Part shown: positions 1 through 6,375 of the stretch, in pieces
How the letters are laid out: every line of letters starts with the position of its first letter
Numbering within the stretch: the first letter of the stretch is position 1
Assembly: GCA_035628505.1 (NCBI GenBank)
Contig: DASPJR010000166.1
Coordinates: 1 to 56,330, forward strand
Direction of reading: 5' to 3'
DNA length: 56,330 nucleotides
Source of the DNA: DASPJR01 sp035628505
GTDB taxonomy: Bacteria; Planctomycetota; SZUA-567; H5-PLA8
The notes under the pieces: generated by a model
What the model was told of the DNA's origin: nothing
The model's input: the letters and a program-made list of their open reading frames with translations, nothing else
Database searches by the model: none
Program-made: the position numbers and the translations under genes

Positions 1-122
1 GCCCAAAACTCTTCCAGCAGCTCAAAGGGAAGACAATCCAGGAAGCTTGAAAGATCGTCATTCAGCGCAGATTTCGCCCGCTCTATTTCCTCGTGAATCA
101 CCTTCATCACTGTTTCATTCAT
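1..122 (-). CDS. Hypothetical small protein, 3' end outside window
   Basis: An open frame starts at ATG 122-120 and runs off the left edge. It reads MNETVMKVIHEEIERAKSAL and continues with an acidic, helical stretch. The start overlaps the TGA of the upstream 1068-residue gene as ATGA, which suggests translational coupling. No family is recognised from about 40 residues. Confidence 0.55.
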   Translation of the reverse strand, partial: MNETVMKVIHEEIERAKSALNDDLSSFLDCLPFELLEEFW

Positions 123-3100
123 AGTTTCTGCCCGCCTTCCATGTCTGCTTCCATTTGTTCACGAGCCTTTGCAGCGCTTCGGTCTGGCGCTTTCGTGTTG
201 AACAATGGCTTGTCCGGCTGGTTTGCCCGTGCAAACGTTTCCGCCTGCTCTCGGGCGAACTTCTGCGCCCTAGTTTCGCCAGTAGCCTTCGGACGCGGGG
301 ATGCGCCTATGGAAATAGCTGGCGTGTTTGCCTTGCCTGTTTTGCTCATGCTGCCACGGTTGCCAACAGACATGCCTGCTGCGGCGCGTTCTTCCGGTGT
401 TGCCAGCGCCTTGCCGCCATTGCCGCTCAAGCCCTCTTTGCGGCGTGGCTGGTTCTCGATGTACTTGTCCACGGCCTGCGTGTTAATCATTCCGGCAGCG
501 TTCTTGTCCAGCTCGCCAGCCTCAACGCGCTGCCCGTTGGCATAGGTCATTGAACCGGCTGTGTTTCTTCCGCCGCCCATGAAGTTATCGCCAGCCTTCA
601 TCGTTCGCCCGTCCGCCGTAGTGAAAGAGCCGCGATTCGCCCGCTGTTCTTCTTTACCTGCTTTGTTCTGTTCGAAGTTCTCCGCGTTCGCCGCCAGCTT
701 TCGCGCTGCCTTTTCGTGCTTCTCGGCTTGTTCAATGTTGCCAGCCTTGCGAGCGTCTGCTGCCATTGAAGCGGCATTCTTTGCCCGCTGCGCATTGCCA
801 GCACGTCCTTCTGCGGCTTTGTTGCTAACTTGCTTTCCAGCGCCAGCGCCGCCCATTGCGCCAGCGAGCGCCGCATTGGCTGTGCCGCCATATGCATAGC
901 CGCTGTCGCTGCCGCTGGTCTGCGGTGGAGTCGAAGTCTGTTGTTGTGGCGTCTTTGATTGATAATCGGCGTAGGGGTCGCTGAAACTGACGCTTGCGTA
1001 TCCTGAGCCCGCATTCGATGGAGCCTTGGCGGAACCAGAGCGCCCGAGCGAACTATTATACAACCCTTCAAACTCCGGCGGTTCAAGGCAAATCGTGGTT
1101 TGCCCCTGTAAATCGCTTTGCGGGTTGGAGCGAAGAATCACAGTTCGCGCCACGCCGTAGACTGGAATCGTGTTCGGGCCTTCCAGTGTGTACGTGATGC
1201 CTGGTTTGTGACACGGTGCCAGCGCTTGGATTTCCAGTTGCGCCGACACTTCAACGCGCTTCACGTCCTGCAAGCGAGCCTTGGCGTGCTCAGGCTGGCG
1301 TCCGGTTTCGTTATTCACGCGGTCGGTGAAAAGCTCATCCCCTTCTACGCACTTCGTTGGGAATGCAATGTTTGAGCGAAAATCATTGATTGAACTGATT
1401 GGTCCTTGGCCAATAGGGCGCGACTTCTCATGGCGCAGATATTCAACGTAGTCACCGGGAGGCGCAACTACTTGCCAGCAGAACTTCGGCCCGTTCTGTA
1501 CGCGGTCATAAATGCGGTTCGGGTCGCTCGCCTTCGTTCCGCCGCGTCCGGCAAGCGCGACGATGGGCCAATCTCCCTCTATGGCAAGCTGCATTCTCAA
1601 CGGTCGTTTGCGCAGCGTGTCGCCGCGATAGGCGTTATTTTCTTCTTGGCTCCAGTTGCCGTTTCCGTCATCCCTTCCGGTTCGCTGTGAAACCCAGCTT
1701 TGTGCGCCGTCTGCGTTCGTCGTGTCGCGGAGTCCGGTAAGAAACACCATCGTACCGTCCGCCGAAAGTGTGAGGTTGTCATAGCGTGCCGCTTCTCGCC
1801 ATACATTGTTGGGGTTGTACGCAGCAGGAACGTTGTTGAGTCCAGATGGATCAACCGCGTCGCTGTTTTGCATGCAGTATTCAACAGCGATTTCTCGTGG
1901 ACACCAGTTTCGCGGATTGCTTTGATTCTGCTGATAGCCGGTTAACTGGAACGGCTTGATGCGCGGATACCCTCCGTTTTTATATCCATTCCATTTTGTT
2001 CCTTCGAACGGATTGAAACTGCCCTTGATTCTGTAAGCACAGTAAACCAGCGGCCACTTCTTGCAGGCAGCAGCGAAACTATACTGCGTGCCTCTAAGAC
2101 TCGTTTGATTGCCATCGTAAGAGGTGCCGTAGCGTGCTACGTAATTGCGGAATGCTATTTCGTCCTCGTCGCTCCAGGCGGCTTCAAGTCCAACGGGGAA
2201 GCCGTTTGTTACTTCCGCTGGCATGGTGACGAACACTTCAACTGCGGGGGCGTCGCCGATGATTGCAGTGGAATCGAAGCCGTTGATGAACGACTCCCGC
2301 ACGTGTCCGGACTTGATAACGCTGACGGAGTTGACGCATTCGCCAATGCCGCTCGCGTAGTCAGGTGTTACGAGCCGATAGCCTGTGTTGGCTTTGGCGC
2401 TTTCGTCAATAATCTTCAGTTCGCTTACACCGTTGTCCTGGTAGTCAACGCCGATGTCGTAGGAACCGGCTTTGCGGCAAATGGACTGGAAGGCGTCGAG
2501 CAGGCTCATTCCTGTGATGTCGAAGTCGCGCAACGGGCGGTCACGCTTGAACGCGCTGCCAAGCGATTTAGTCCACAGAATGTTTGCCGGAAGCGTCAGC
2601 TCGCCTAAGTCCACCTTTCGCGCCGGAGTCTGCACGCCTGCCACGTGCGCGTTATACAGGTCGCGAATGGCATCAGCTCCACGCCACGAACGGGCGCGGG
2701 TGGTTGCCTGTCCCACTGCGGGCTCGTCATAGTCTTCAAAGGCATCTTCGATACTGGTCGGGCTGAAGTCGTTCTTGTAGCCAAAGCGATGGCACGGCGC
2801 GAAAACGGGTCCGAATGTTGGATGGTCGAGACAGTCCGGATAGCCCATGTGATTGTAAACTTTGCGGCGTGCCAAGTCCCAATGAAGGGTGTTCAGTGAC
2901 GGGTCCCAAACGAGGCATCCGAAGGTTGTAATCTTTCCAAGAACCCAGCGAGCGTCGTACAGCTCAACGATGATAGAGTCTTCACCGGGGCGCAGTTCGT
3001 GCGTGATGCTGACGGCGTAACCGTTAAATACGGGCACGCTTGTTGAGCCTACCAGCGCGTACACGGTGGCCGGAGTGCGCAGCTTAATCGTTCCCGCAGG

Positions 3101-3325
3101 TCCGTCGCGTTGCAACGCAACTTCTGGAGCAACCCGGTCAAACGCAGCAGGTCCGAATGCCTTCACCGGAATCGGAACAGTCGCGTAGCTGCCGGACGGG
3201 CCGGAAGTTAACACGACTTCGGAGACGTGACGCGCTCCGGGGATGATAAGGTTGGCGCCGTCTTTGAACTCGACGACGAGACGGCCACAGATTGGGTCTT
3301 TACTGGTGGTAGTGGTGAGCAGCAT
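119..3325 (-). CDS. Large phage-like protein, possible tail/baseplate hub
   Basis: 1068 residues. The first 150 residues are beta-rich and end in a segment reading VELYDARWVLGKITTFG, which resembles the first domain of phage hub proteins, as does a later stretch with FQSICRKAGSYDIGVDY near residues 280-300. About 20 cysteines lie in the first 760 residues. From about residue 790 the protein becomes Ala/Gly/Gln/Ser-rich and low in complexity, then a basic alternating Ala/Lys/Glu region (about 850-1068) suggests coiled coil or disorder. It is the largest gene of the element and is preceded by a 385-bp non-coding stretch. The hub assignment rests on pattern resemblance only; a large secreted or virion protein of another kind is possible. 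Confidence 0.6.
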   Translation of the reverse strand: MLLTTTTSKDPICGRLVVEFKDGANLIIPGARHVSEVVLTSGPSGSYATVPIPVKAFGPAAFDRVAPEVALQRDGPAGTIKLRTPATVYALVGSTSVPVFNGYAVSITHELRPGEDSIIVELYDARWVLGKITTFGCLVWDPSLNTLHWDLARRKVYNHMGYPDCLDHPTFGPVFAPCHRFGYKNDFSPTSIEDAFEDYDEPAVGQATTRARSWRGADAIRDLYNAHVAGVQTPARKVDLGELTLPANILWTKSLGSAFKRDRPLRDFDITGMSLLDAFQSICRKAGSYDIGVDYQDNGVSELKIIDESAKANTGYRLVTPDYASGIGECVNSVSVIKSGHVRESFINGFDSTAIIGDAPAVEVFVTMPAEVTNGFPVGLEAAWSDEDEIAFRNYVARYGTSYDGNQTSLRGTQYSFAAACKKWPLVYCAYRIKGSFNPFEGTKWNGYKNGGYPRIKPFQLTGYQQNQSNPRNWCPREIAVEYCMQNSDAVDPSGLNNVPAAYNPNNVWREAARYDNLTLSADGTMVFLTGLRDTTNADGAQSWVSQRTGRDDGNGNWSQEENNAYRGDTLRKRPLRMQLAIEGDWPIVALAGRGGTKASDPNRIYDRVQNGPKFCWQVVAPPGDYVEYLRHEKSRPIGQGPISSINDFRSNIAFPTKCVEGDELFTDRVNNETGRQPEHAKARLQDVKRVEVSAQLEIQALAPCHKPGITYTLEGPNTIPVYGVARTVILRSNPQSDLQGQTTICLEPPEFEGLYNSSLGRSGSAKAPSNAGSGYASVSFSDPYADYQSKTPQQQTSTPPQTSGSDSGYAYGGTANAALAGAMGGAGAGKQVSNKAAEGRAGNAQRAKNAASMAADARKAGNIEQAEKHEKAARKLAANAENFEQNKAGKEEQRANRGSFTTADGRTMKAGDNFMGGGRNTAGSMTYANGQRVEAGELDKNAAGMINTQAVDKYIENQPRRKEGLSGNGGKALATPEERAAAGMSVGNRGSMSKTGKANTPAISIGASPRPKATGETRAQKFAREQAETFARANQPDKPLFNTKAPDRSAAKAREQMEADMEGGQKL

Positions 3326-3710
3326 TCGCTGTGTAGAGCATTATCCCGTTAGCTCCCTTTTGACTCTTGTGTGCTTGGCGGCACTTAGAATCTGATCCGG
3401 AGCCCGCAGCACGCCAGCCACGGACTCCGGAGGCGGCTGTCACATGACAGACGCAAAACTTTACAGGCTGCGGTGCACGGATGAATGACTTGCTGGATTG
3501 CAACGTTTAACGTGCCGCCAGCCTGCAAAACTGGAATGTTTTGGACGAAGCGCCCGGAAAGTGACGCTTCGCCCCTTGCGCCGGAACACCCGGCACGCGC
3601 CGTTGCATCGACTTGCAGGCGATGCAGGCTCATCCGAAACTGAGCGGAGCGCTGATTGGCAACGCCCCGCCTGCCGGGAACGCCCCAGCAACGCGGCCAC
3701 GTTACCCGCG
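3326..3710 (-). other. 385-bp stretch without a convincing gene, possibly structured leader
   Basis: This lies between the 103-residue gene and the hub-like gene and would be transcribed leftwards as its leader. It contains the dyad CTGTCA-CA-TGACAG at 3437-3450 and two related CAGCCTG(C/T)AAA words in opposite orientation, at about 3515-3531 and 3458-3471. Minus-strand frames of 109 and 79 codons exist (3385-3714 and 3461-3700), but they have no Shine-Dalgarno sequence, are rich in Arg/Cys/Ser and have no recognisable fold pattern. Confidence 0.4.
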
Positions 3711-4022
3711 TCAAACGTCGATTTCCTTCAGCCTGTCGGCGGTCTTCACCAGCGCGTCCAGCATGTTGCCGCCGTGAATTTCGCGGTGAATCTGCGCAAG
3801 CTTGCAGTGCGTCTGATGTCGTGCGAATTTCGCAGGGTTTGTAATGCCACGGGAAACAGCAAGCTCGTATTCACTGAGAAAAAGGCCTTTTGCCGTGCCT
3901 GCATACTTCGGCGCGGCAACGGGCGCGGCGGTCTTCGCGGCTTTCCTGACTGGCATGTTCGCAGCTCCATATGAAACGCTGACGGCGGACGGAACGACAA
4001 GCGAAACGGTTTGAGTTTTCAT
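3711..4022 (-). CDS. Hypothetical protein, 103 aa
   Basis: The start is placed at ATG 4022-4020 because it overlaps the TGA of the zinc-ribbon gene as ATGA; a longer frame to 4226 exists but would run through that gene. The protein begins MKTQTVSLVVPSAVSVSYGA, has a Lys/Ala/Pro-rich stretch around residues 25-40, and ends in a helical half containing FARHQTHCKLAQIHREIHGG. No family is recognised. Neighbouring genes of the same string are coupled to it, so a shared role in virion assembly or packaging is plausible but only inferred. Confidence 0.6.
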   Translation of the reverse strand: MKTQTVSLVVPSAVSVSYGAANMPVRKAAKTAAPVAAPKYAGTAKGLFLSEYELAVSRGITNPAKFARHQTHCKLAQIHREIHGGNMLDALVKTADRLKEIDV

Positions 4023-4261
4023 CGCTGGCTTTCTCCTGCTGAAGGCTGTTTGTTGATTGTCACGGTCCAATATTCGGGATCTCGCGCCGCTCCAGGTTTG
4101 GTGTCGCGTGGTGAGCGGTAAAGCGATGCTTTGCAGTCGCCGCAAGTAGTGCGTCGCTGATGCCAGCCCATCGCGGGTGGCTGCTGCATTTCCCGCGTGA
4201 ATACCATCCCGCCGCAATTGGGGCATTTAAGATGAGGGTTAACTTTAAGTTCTATTGTCAT
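4019..4261 (-). CDS. Small zinc-ribbon protein, 80 aa
   Basis: CPNCGG near residues 13-18 and CGDC near residues 40-43 form a two-knuckle zinc ribbon; the spacing of about 23 residues between knuckles is typical. The remainder is basic, with no membrane segment. ATG 4261-4259 overlaps the TAA of the upstream coiled-coil gene (TAATG), and its own TGA overlaps the next start (ATGA), so it is embedded in a translationally coupled string. Zinc ribbons of this size in phages are often nucleic-acid-binding or regulatory, but the target is not visible. Confidence 0.7.
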   Translation of the reverse strand: MTIELKVNPHLKCPNCGGMVFTREMQQPPAMGWHQRRTTCGDCKASLYRSPRDTKPGAARDPEYWTVTINKQPSAGESQR

Positions 4262-4716
4262 TAGTTGCGCACCGCCTCGGCACGCTGCTTTTCCAGTGCA
4301 CCGATTTTCTGTTTCAGCTCGCCGGAGTAGGTCATTGGAATCTTTGCGGCAGCTTCTTGGATTTCCGGTTGTTTTGCCAAATCGCCAGCGTCGATTACAC
4401 GAGCGATGCGAAGCACATCGGAAACAGGAGTTCCGATACTAAAGATAGCTCCGCCCCGATACTCGCCGTACGCTTGAATGGCCTGAAGCAGATACTTTCC
4501 AGCTTGAACGAGTTGCAGCCTGCGCTGTTCTTTTGCTGCTTCAATCTCCAGGTCCAGCTCTGCAAGCCGCTTCTGTCTCGCGACGGCTTCGGCTTCCAGG
4601 CGCGCCGCTTCAGCGCGGACTTGCTTCAACTCGTCCTCTGGCTTGCGCTTTCGCCCTTCAATCTCTGCGAGAAGCTCCGCTTCCCGATCCTTCAATGCGT
4701 CCAGTGTCGCGGTCAT
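4261..4716 (-). CDS. Coiled-coil protein, 151 aa
   Basis: Residues 1-75 are a strong heptad-type coiled coil rich in Glu, Lys, Arg, Ala and Leu (for example DREAELLAEIEGRKRK). A hydrophobic segment follows (AGKYLLQAIQAYGEYRGGAIF) and the protein ends in another short helix. The start at 4716 follows directly on the TAG of the upstream gene (4719-4717). No family is recognised; scaffold, tail or regulatory roles would all fit. Its position in the coupled string makes it a real gene. Confidence 0.65.
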   Translation of the reverse strand: MTATLDALKDREAELLAEIEGRKRKPEDELKQVRAEAARLEAEAVARQKRLAELDLEIEAAKEQRRLQLVQAGKYLLQAIQAYGEYRGGAIFSIGTPVSDVLRIARVIDAGDLAKQPEIQEAAAKIPMTYSGELKQKIGALEKQRAEAVRN

Positions 4717-4971
4717 CTATTCAATCTCCTTTGCCGATTCTTTCGGCGCATCCGGTTTCTGTGGCCCAAGTTCACTTTGAACGAGCGGCAACGCTGCAAT
4801 CGCTCGAAGGTCAATCCGCTTCTGAAACTTTTTGAGGATCGTGTACGGCTCTGCATTCTTTGCCCAGAATGCAGCGCCTTCGTATTCCGCCAGCAATTTT
4901 GCGCAGGAAATTAGGTGCCCGCCGATTGCGTTGAATAGCTGCTCTTTGTGTTCGGTCTGTGCGTCGCTCAT
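4717..4971 (-). CDS. Hypothetical protein, 84 aa
   Basis: The start at 4971 (MSDAQTEHKEQLFNAIGG) is preferred because it overlaps the TGA of the HTH gene as ATGA; an upstream in-frame ATG would lie inside that gene. The protein is helical, with LISCAKLLAEYEGAAFWAKN in the middle and an acidic Pro/Lys/Glu tail. No recognised domain. Part of the coupled small-gene string. Confidence 0.6.
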   Translation of the reverse strand: MSDAQTEHKEQLFNAIGGHLISCAKLLAEYEGAAFWAKNAEPYTILKKFQKRIDLRAIAALPLVQSELGPQKPDAPKESAKEIE

Positions 4972-5195
4972 GCCTGCCCTTTGTTTAGATGTGTTGCGCT
5001 GCTGCTGATGCCGCGAATCTGGTCCAGGGTTTCGCGGCGCATTCGCCAAACCCCGCCAATTTTGTAGGTGCCGGGAAGCTTGCCAGCCAAGGCGAGATTG
5101 CGGATGCCTTCAAGACTGCGCTGCGTGATTTGCGCTACTTGCTCCAAGGTTAAATCCGGTTCGTTAGTGGCGGTCTGCATTGCCATGTCCTCCAC
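4968..5195 (-). CDS. Excisionase/MerR-type helix-turn-helix protein, 75 aa
   Basis: Residues 14-60 (LTLEQVAQITQRS ... GVWRMRRETLDQI) match the fold pattern of small excisionase-like DNA-binding proteins: a helix-turn-helix, a short basic wing, and a final helix. In phages this family includes excisionases and packaging or transcription regulators. It begins the lower small-gene string, about 58 bp after the zinc-ribbon gene at 5254-5421. Its distance from the integrase (8 kb) makes a classical Xis role less obvious than a regulatory one. Confidence 0.7.
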   Translation of the reverse strand: MEDMAMQTATNEPDLTLEQVAQITQRSLEGIRNLALAGKLPGTYKIGGVWRMRRETLDQIRGISSSATHLNKGQA

Positions 5196-5253
5196 AATGC
5201 TTAAACACTGAAAAAGCTATGATTCAATAAGAAACATGCGTTAAATCTATGTA

Positions 5254-5421
5254 TCACTGCGGACGTTCCACTAATGGAAAGATTTCTTTCACAACCAACT
5301 CAATCGTGTTGAAATTTTGGTTACAGGCTTCGCATCGGCGATAGCGGGTTGATCCGTTTGTGTGACGAACTCGACTTGAACGCGCCCCGCATTTGGGGCA
5401 GGGAACTTTACGGCTGCTCAT
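5254..5421 (-). CDS. Small zinc-ribbon protein, 55 aa
   Basis: A short gene found by direct reading. It starts MSSRKVPCPKCGARSSRVRH and has two knuckles, CPKC (residues 8-11) and CEAC (residues 30-33), inside a basic context, then an acidic C-terminus. The spacing resembles NrdR/Ogr-like zinc ribbons, which bind DNA or contact RNA polymerase. Its ATG overlaps the TGA of the upstream basic gene as ATGA. In P2-like phages Ogr proteins activate late genes; such a role here is an inference only. Confidence 0.65.
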   Translation of the reverse strand: MSSRKVPCPKCGARSSRVRHTNGSTRYRRCEACNQNFNTIELVVKEIFPLVERPQ

Positions 5422-5591
5422 CGTTTGCGCCCTCTCTTTTTGACTTTTTTCGGCCGCATCGCTTCAGCGAACACTTCAAGGGGCGAGCGGGCTTTCAACC
5501 TCATCTTCATCAGCGCCTTTCGGTCCCGCACGAGTTGCTTCTCCAGCCGCTCGATTTCCTTTAACAACTTCGCTTCCTTCGTTCTCTTCAT
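5418..5591 (-). CDS. Very basic coiled-coil protein, 57 aa, overlapping terminase gene
   Basis: A short gene read directly. ATG 5591-5589 is preceded by AGAAAGGAAGCAC, a good Shine-Dalgarno sequence, and the TGA overlaps the next start as ATGA. The product is extremely basic: MKRTKEAKLLKEIERLEKQL opens a coiled coil and the end is Lys/Arg-rich (KKVKKRGRKR). Its first 116 bp overlap the 3' end of the terminase-like gene in another frame. A nucleic-acid-binding or structural role is plausible; no family is recognised. Confidence 0.6.
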   Translation of the reverse strand: MKRTKEAKLLKEIERLEKQLVRDRKALMKMRLKARSPLEVFAEAMRPKKVKKRGRKR

Positions 5592-6108
5592 GTGCTTCCT
5601 TTCTGCCGCCTGTAGCGGCTTTGAGTTGATCCGAAACCATGTTCAGCACTTCGTTGACTTCGCGTTCCAACACGGCGCCGATTTCACGAACGTCACGGCC
5701 TGCAAGCTTTTCAGGTAATCGCTGCACAAATTCGGTTAGTGATGTGCGAAGCAGCATTCCGCAGCTTGAAAAAGCAAGGTCAACGTCAGTCTTGCTGTAA
5801 ACAGAGCCTTCCATCCGCTGAAGCTTGATGCGCTCCTGCCCGGCACGGTGCCGCCTGTATTCTTCCAGGGCTTCGGAGATTTCCGCCGCCCCGTGTTCTG
5901 CCGGTGGTCGCGTCTGCTCGTTGCGGTCACGGTGAGCCAGCCGCCACGCGACAAGGTTTGGCAGCGAGTAGGTTATGCGCTTGCCGTCTGTTGTGTGCGG
6001 AGCGCCCAAGCCGCGCCATTCGGACAAGGTGCGGCGGCTGAAACCAAGAACGCGAACCGCTTCAGCCTCCGTTGCCTTCTCGGGAATCAATGAAATTTTC
6101 TTTTGCAT
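5476..6108 (-). CDS. Terminase small subunit-like protein (Nu1 family)
   Basis: 210 residues. The N-terminus carries a helix-turn-helix of Nu1 type (ATEAEAVRVLGFSRRTLSEW) followed by GAPHTTDGKRITYSL, and residues 105-165 contain the typical dimer segment (VDLAFSSCGMLLRTSLTEFV, then VLEREVNEVLNMV). Nu1-type small subunits recognise phage DNA and hand it to the large terminase. The start follows TTTGGAGAGC at a proper distance. The last 38 residues are low-complexity and overlap another gene, so the C-terminal tail may be under dual coding. The large subunit is not in the window; it may lie to the left. Confidence 0.6.
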   Translation of the reverse strand: MQKKISLIPEKATEAEAVRVLGFSRRTLSEWRGLGAPHTTDGKRITYSLPNLVAWRLAHRDRNEQTRPPAEHGAAEISEALEEYRRHRAGQERIKLQRMEGSVYSKTDVDLAFSSCGMLLRTSLTEFVQRLPEKLAGRDVREIGAVLEREVNEVLNMVSDQLKAATGGRKEAHEENEGSEVVKGNRAAGEATRAGPKGADEDEVESPLAP

Positions 6109-6338
6109 ATGCTCTCCAAACCTGTGCGGTGGTGAACCGCCGGAATTTCGTGGTTACAAGCGAGCTTTACCTTGGCGCGGGACCACACCCGCTGCCTGCA
6201 TCGCGGGGAAGGACCCAAGGTGCACCCACCCCCCCCCGTACCCCCGTTGCACTTTGCACCCATCGCCCTCGCCCAGAATGCCCCGCAATCGCGTCCCGTT
6301 GCGCTGTGGATGAGTCTGCTTGCATCATCTGAATCCCT

Positions 6339-6350
6339 GTTCATATGAAC
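6339..6350. promoter_or_regulatory. Perfect 12-bp palindrome GTTCATATGAAC
   Basis: It lies in the 267-bp gap between the end of the primase gene and the terminase-like gene, upstream of the latter. Flanking bases extend the pattern (GAACGAAC to its right). It could be an operator for the packaging genes. The same gap also holds a nine-C run at 6229-6237 and no convincing gene. Confidence 0.3.
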
Positions 6351-6375
6351 GAACATTGCTTTAAACGCGTTCTAA

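Noticed and set aside
3385..3714. 109-codon minus-strand frame before the hub-like gene
   Set aside because: No Shine-Dalgarno sequence, Arg/Cys-rich, and the alternative frame is equally open; treated as non-coding.
6339..6350. GTTCATATGAAC as a LexA box
   Set aside because: Gram-positive LexA sites read GAAC-N4-GTTC, the opposite order; it is kept as a plain palindrome.
6087..6356. 89-codon minus-strand frame between primase and terminase-like genes
   Set aside because: It runs through a nine-base C tract and overlaps the terminase start; Gly/Cys/Arg-rich without pattern.
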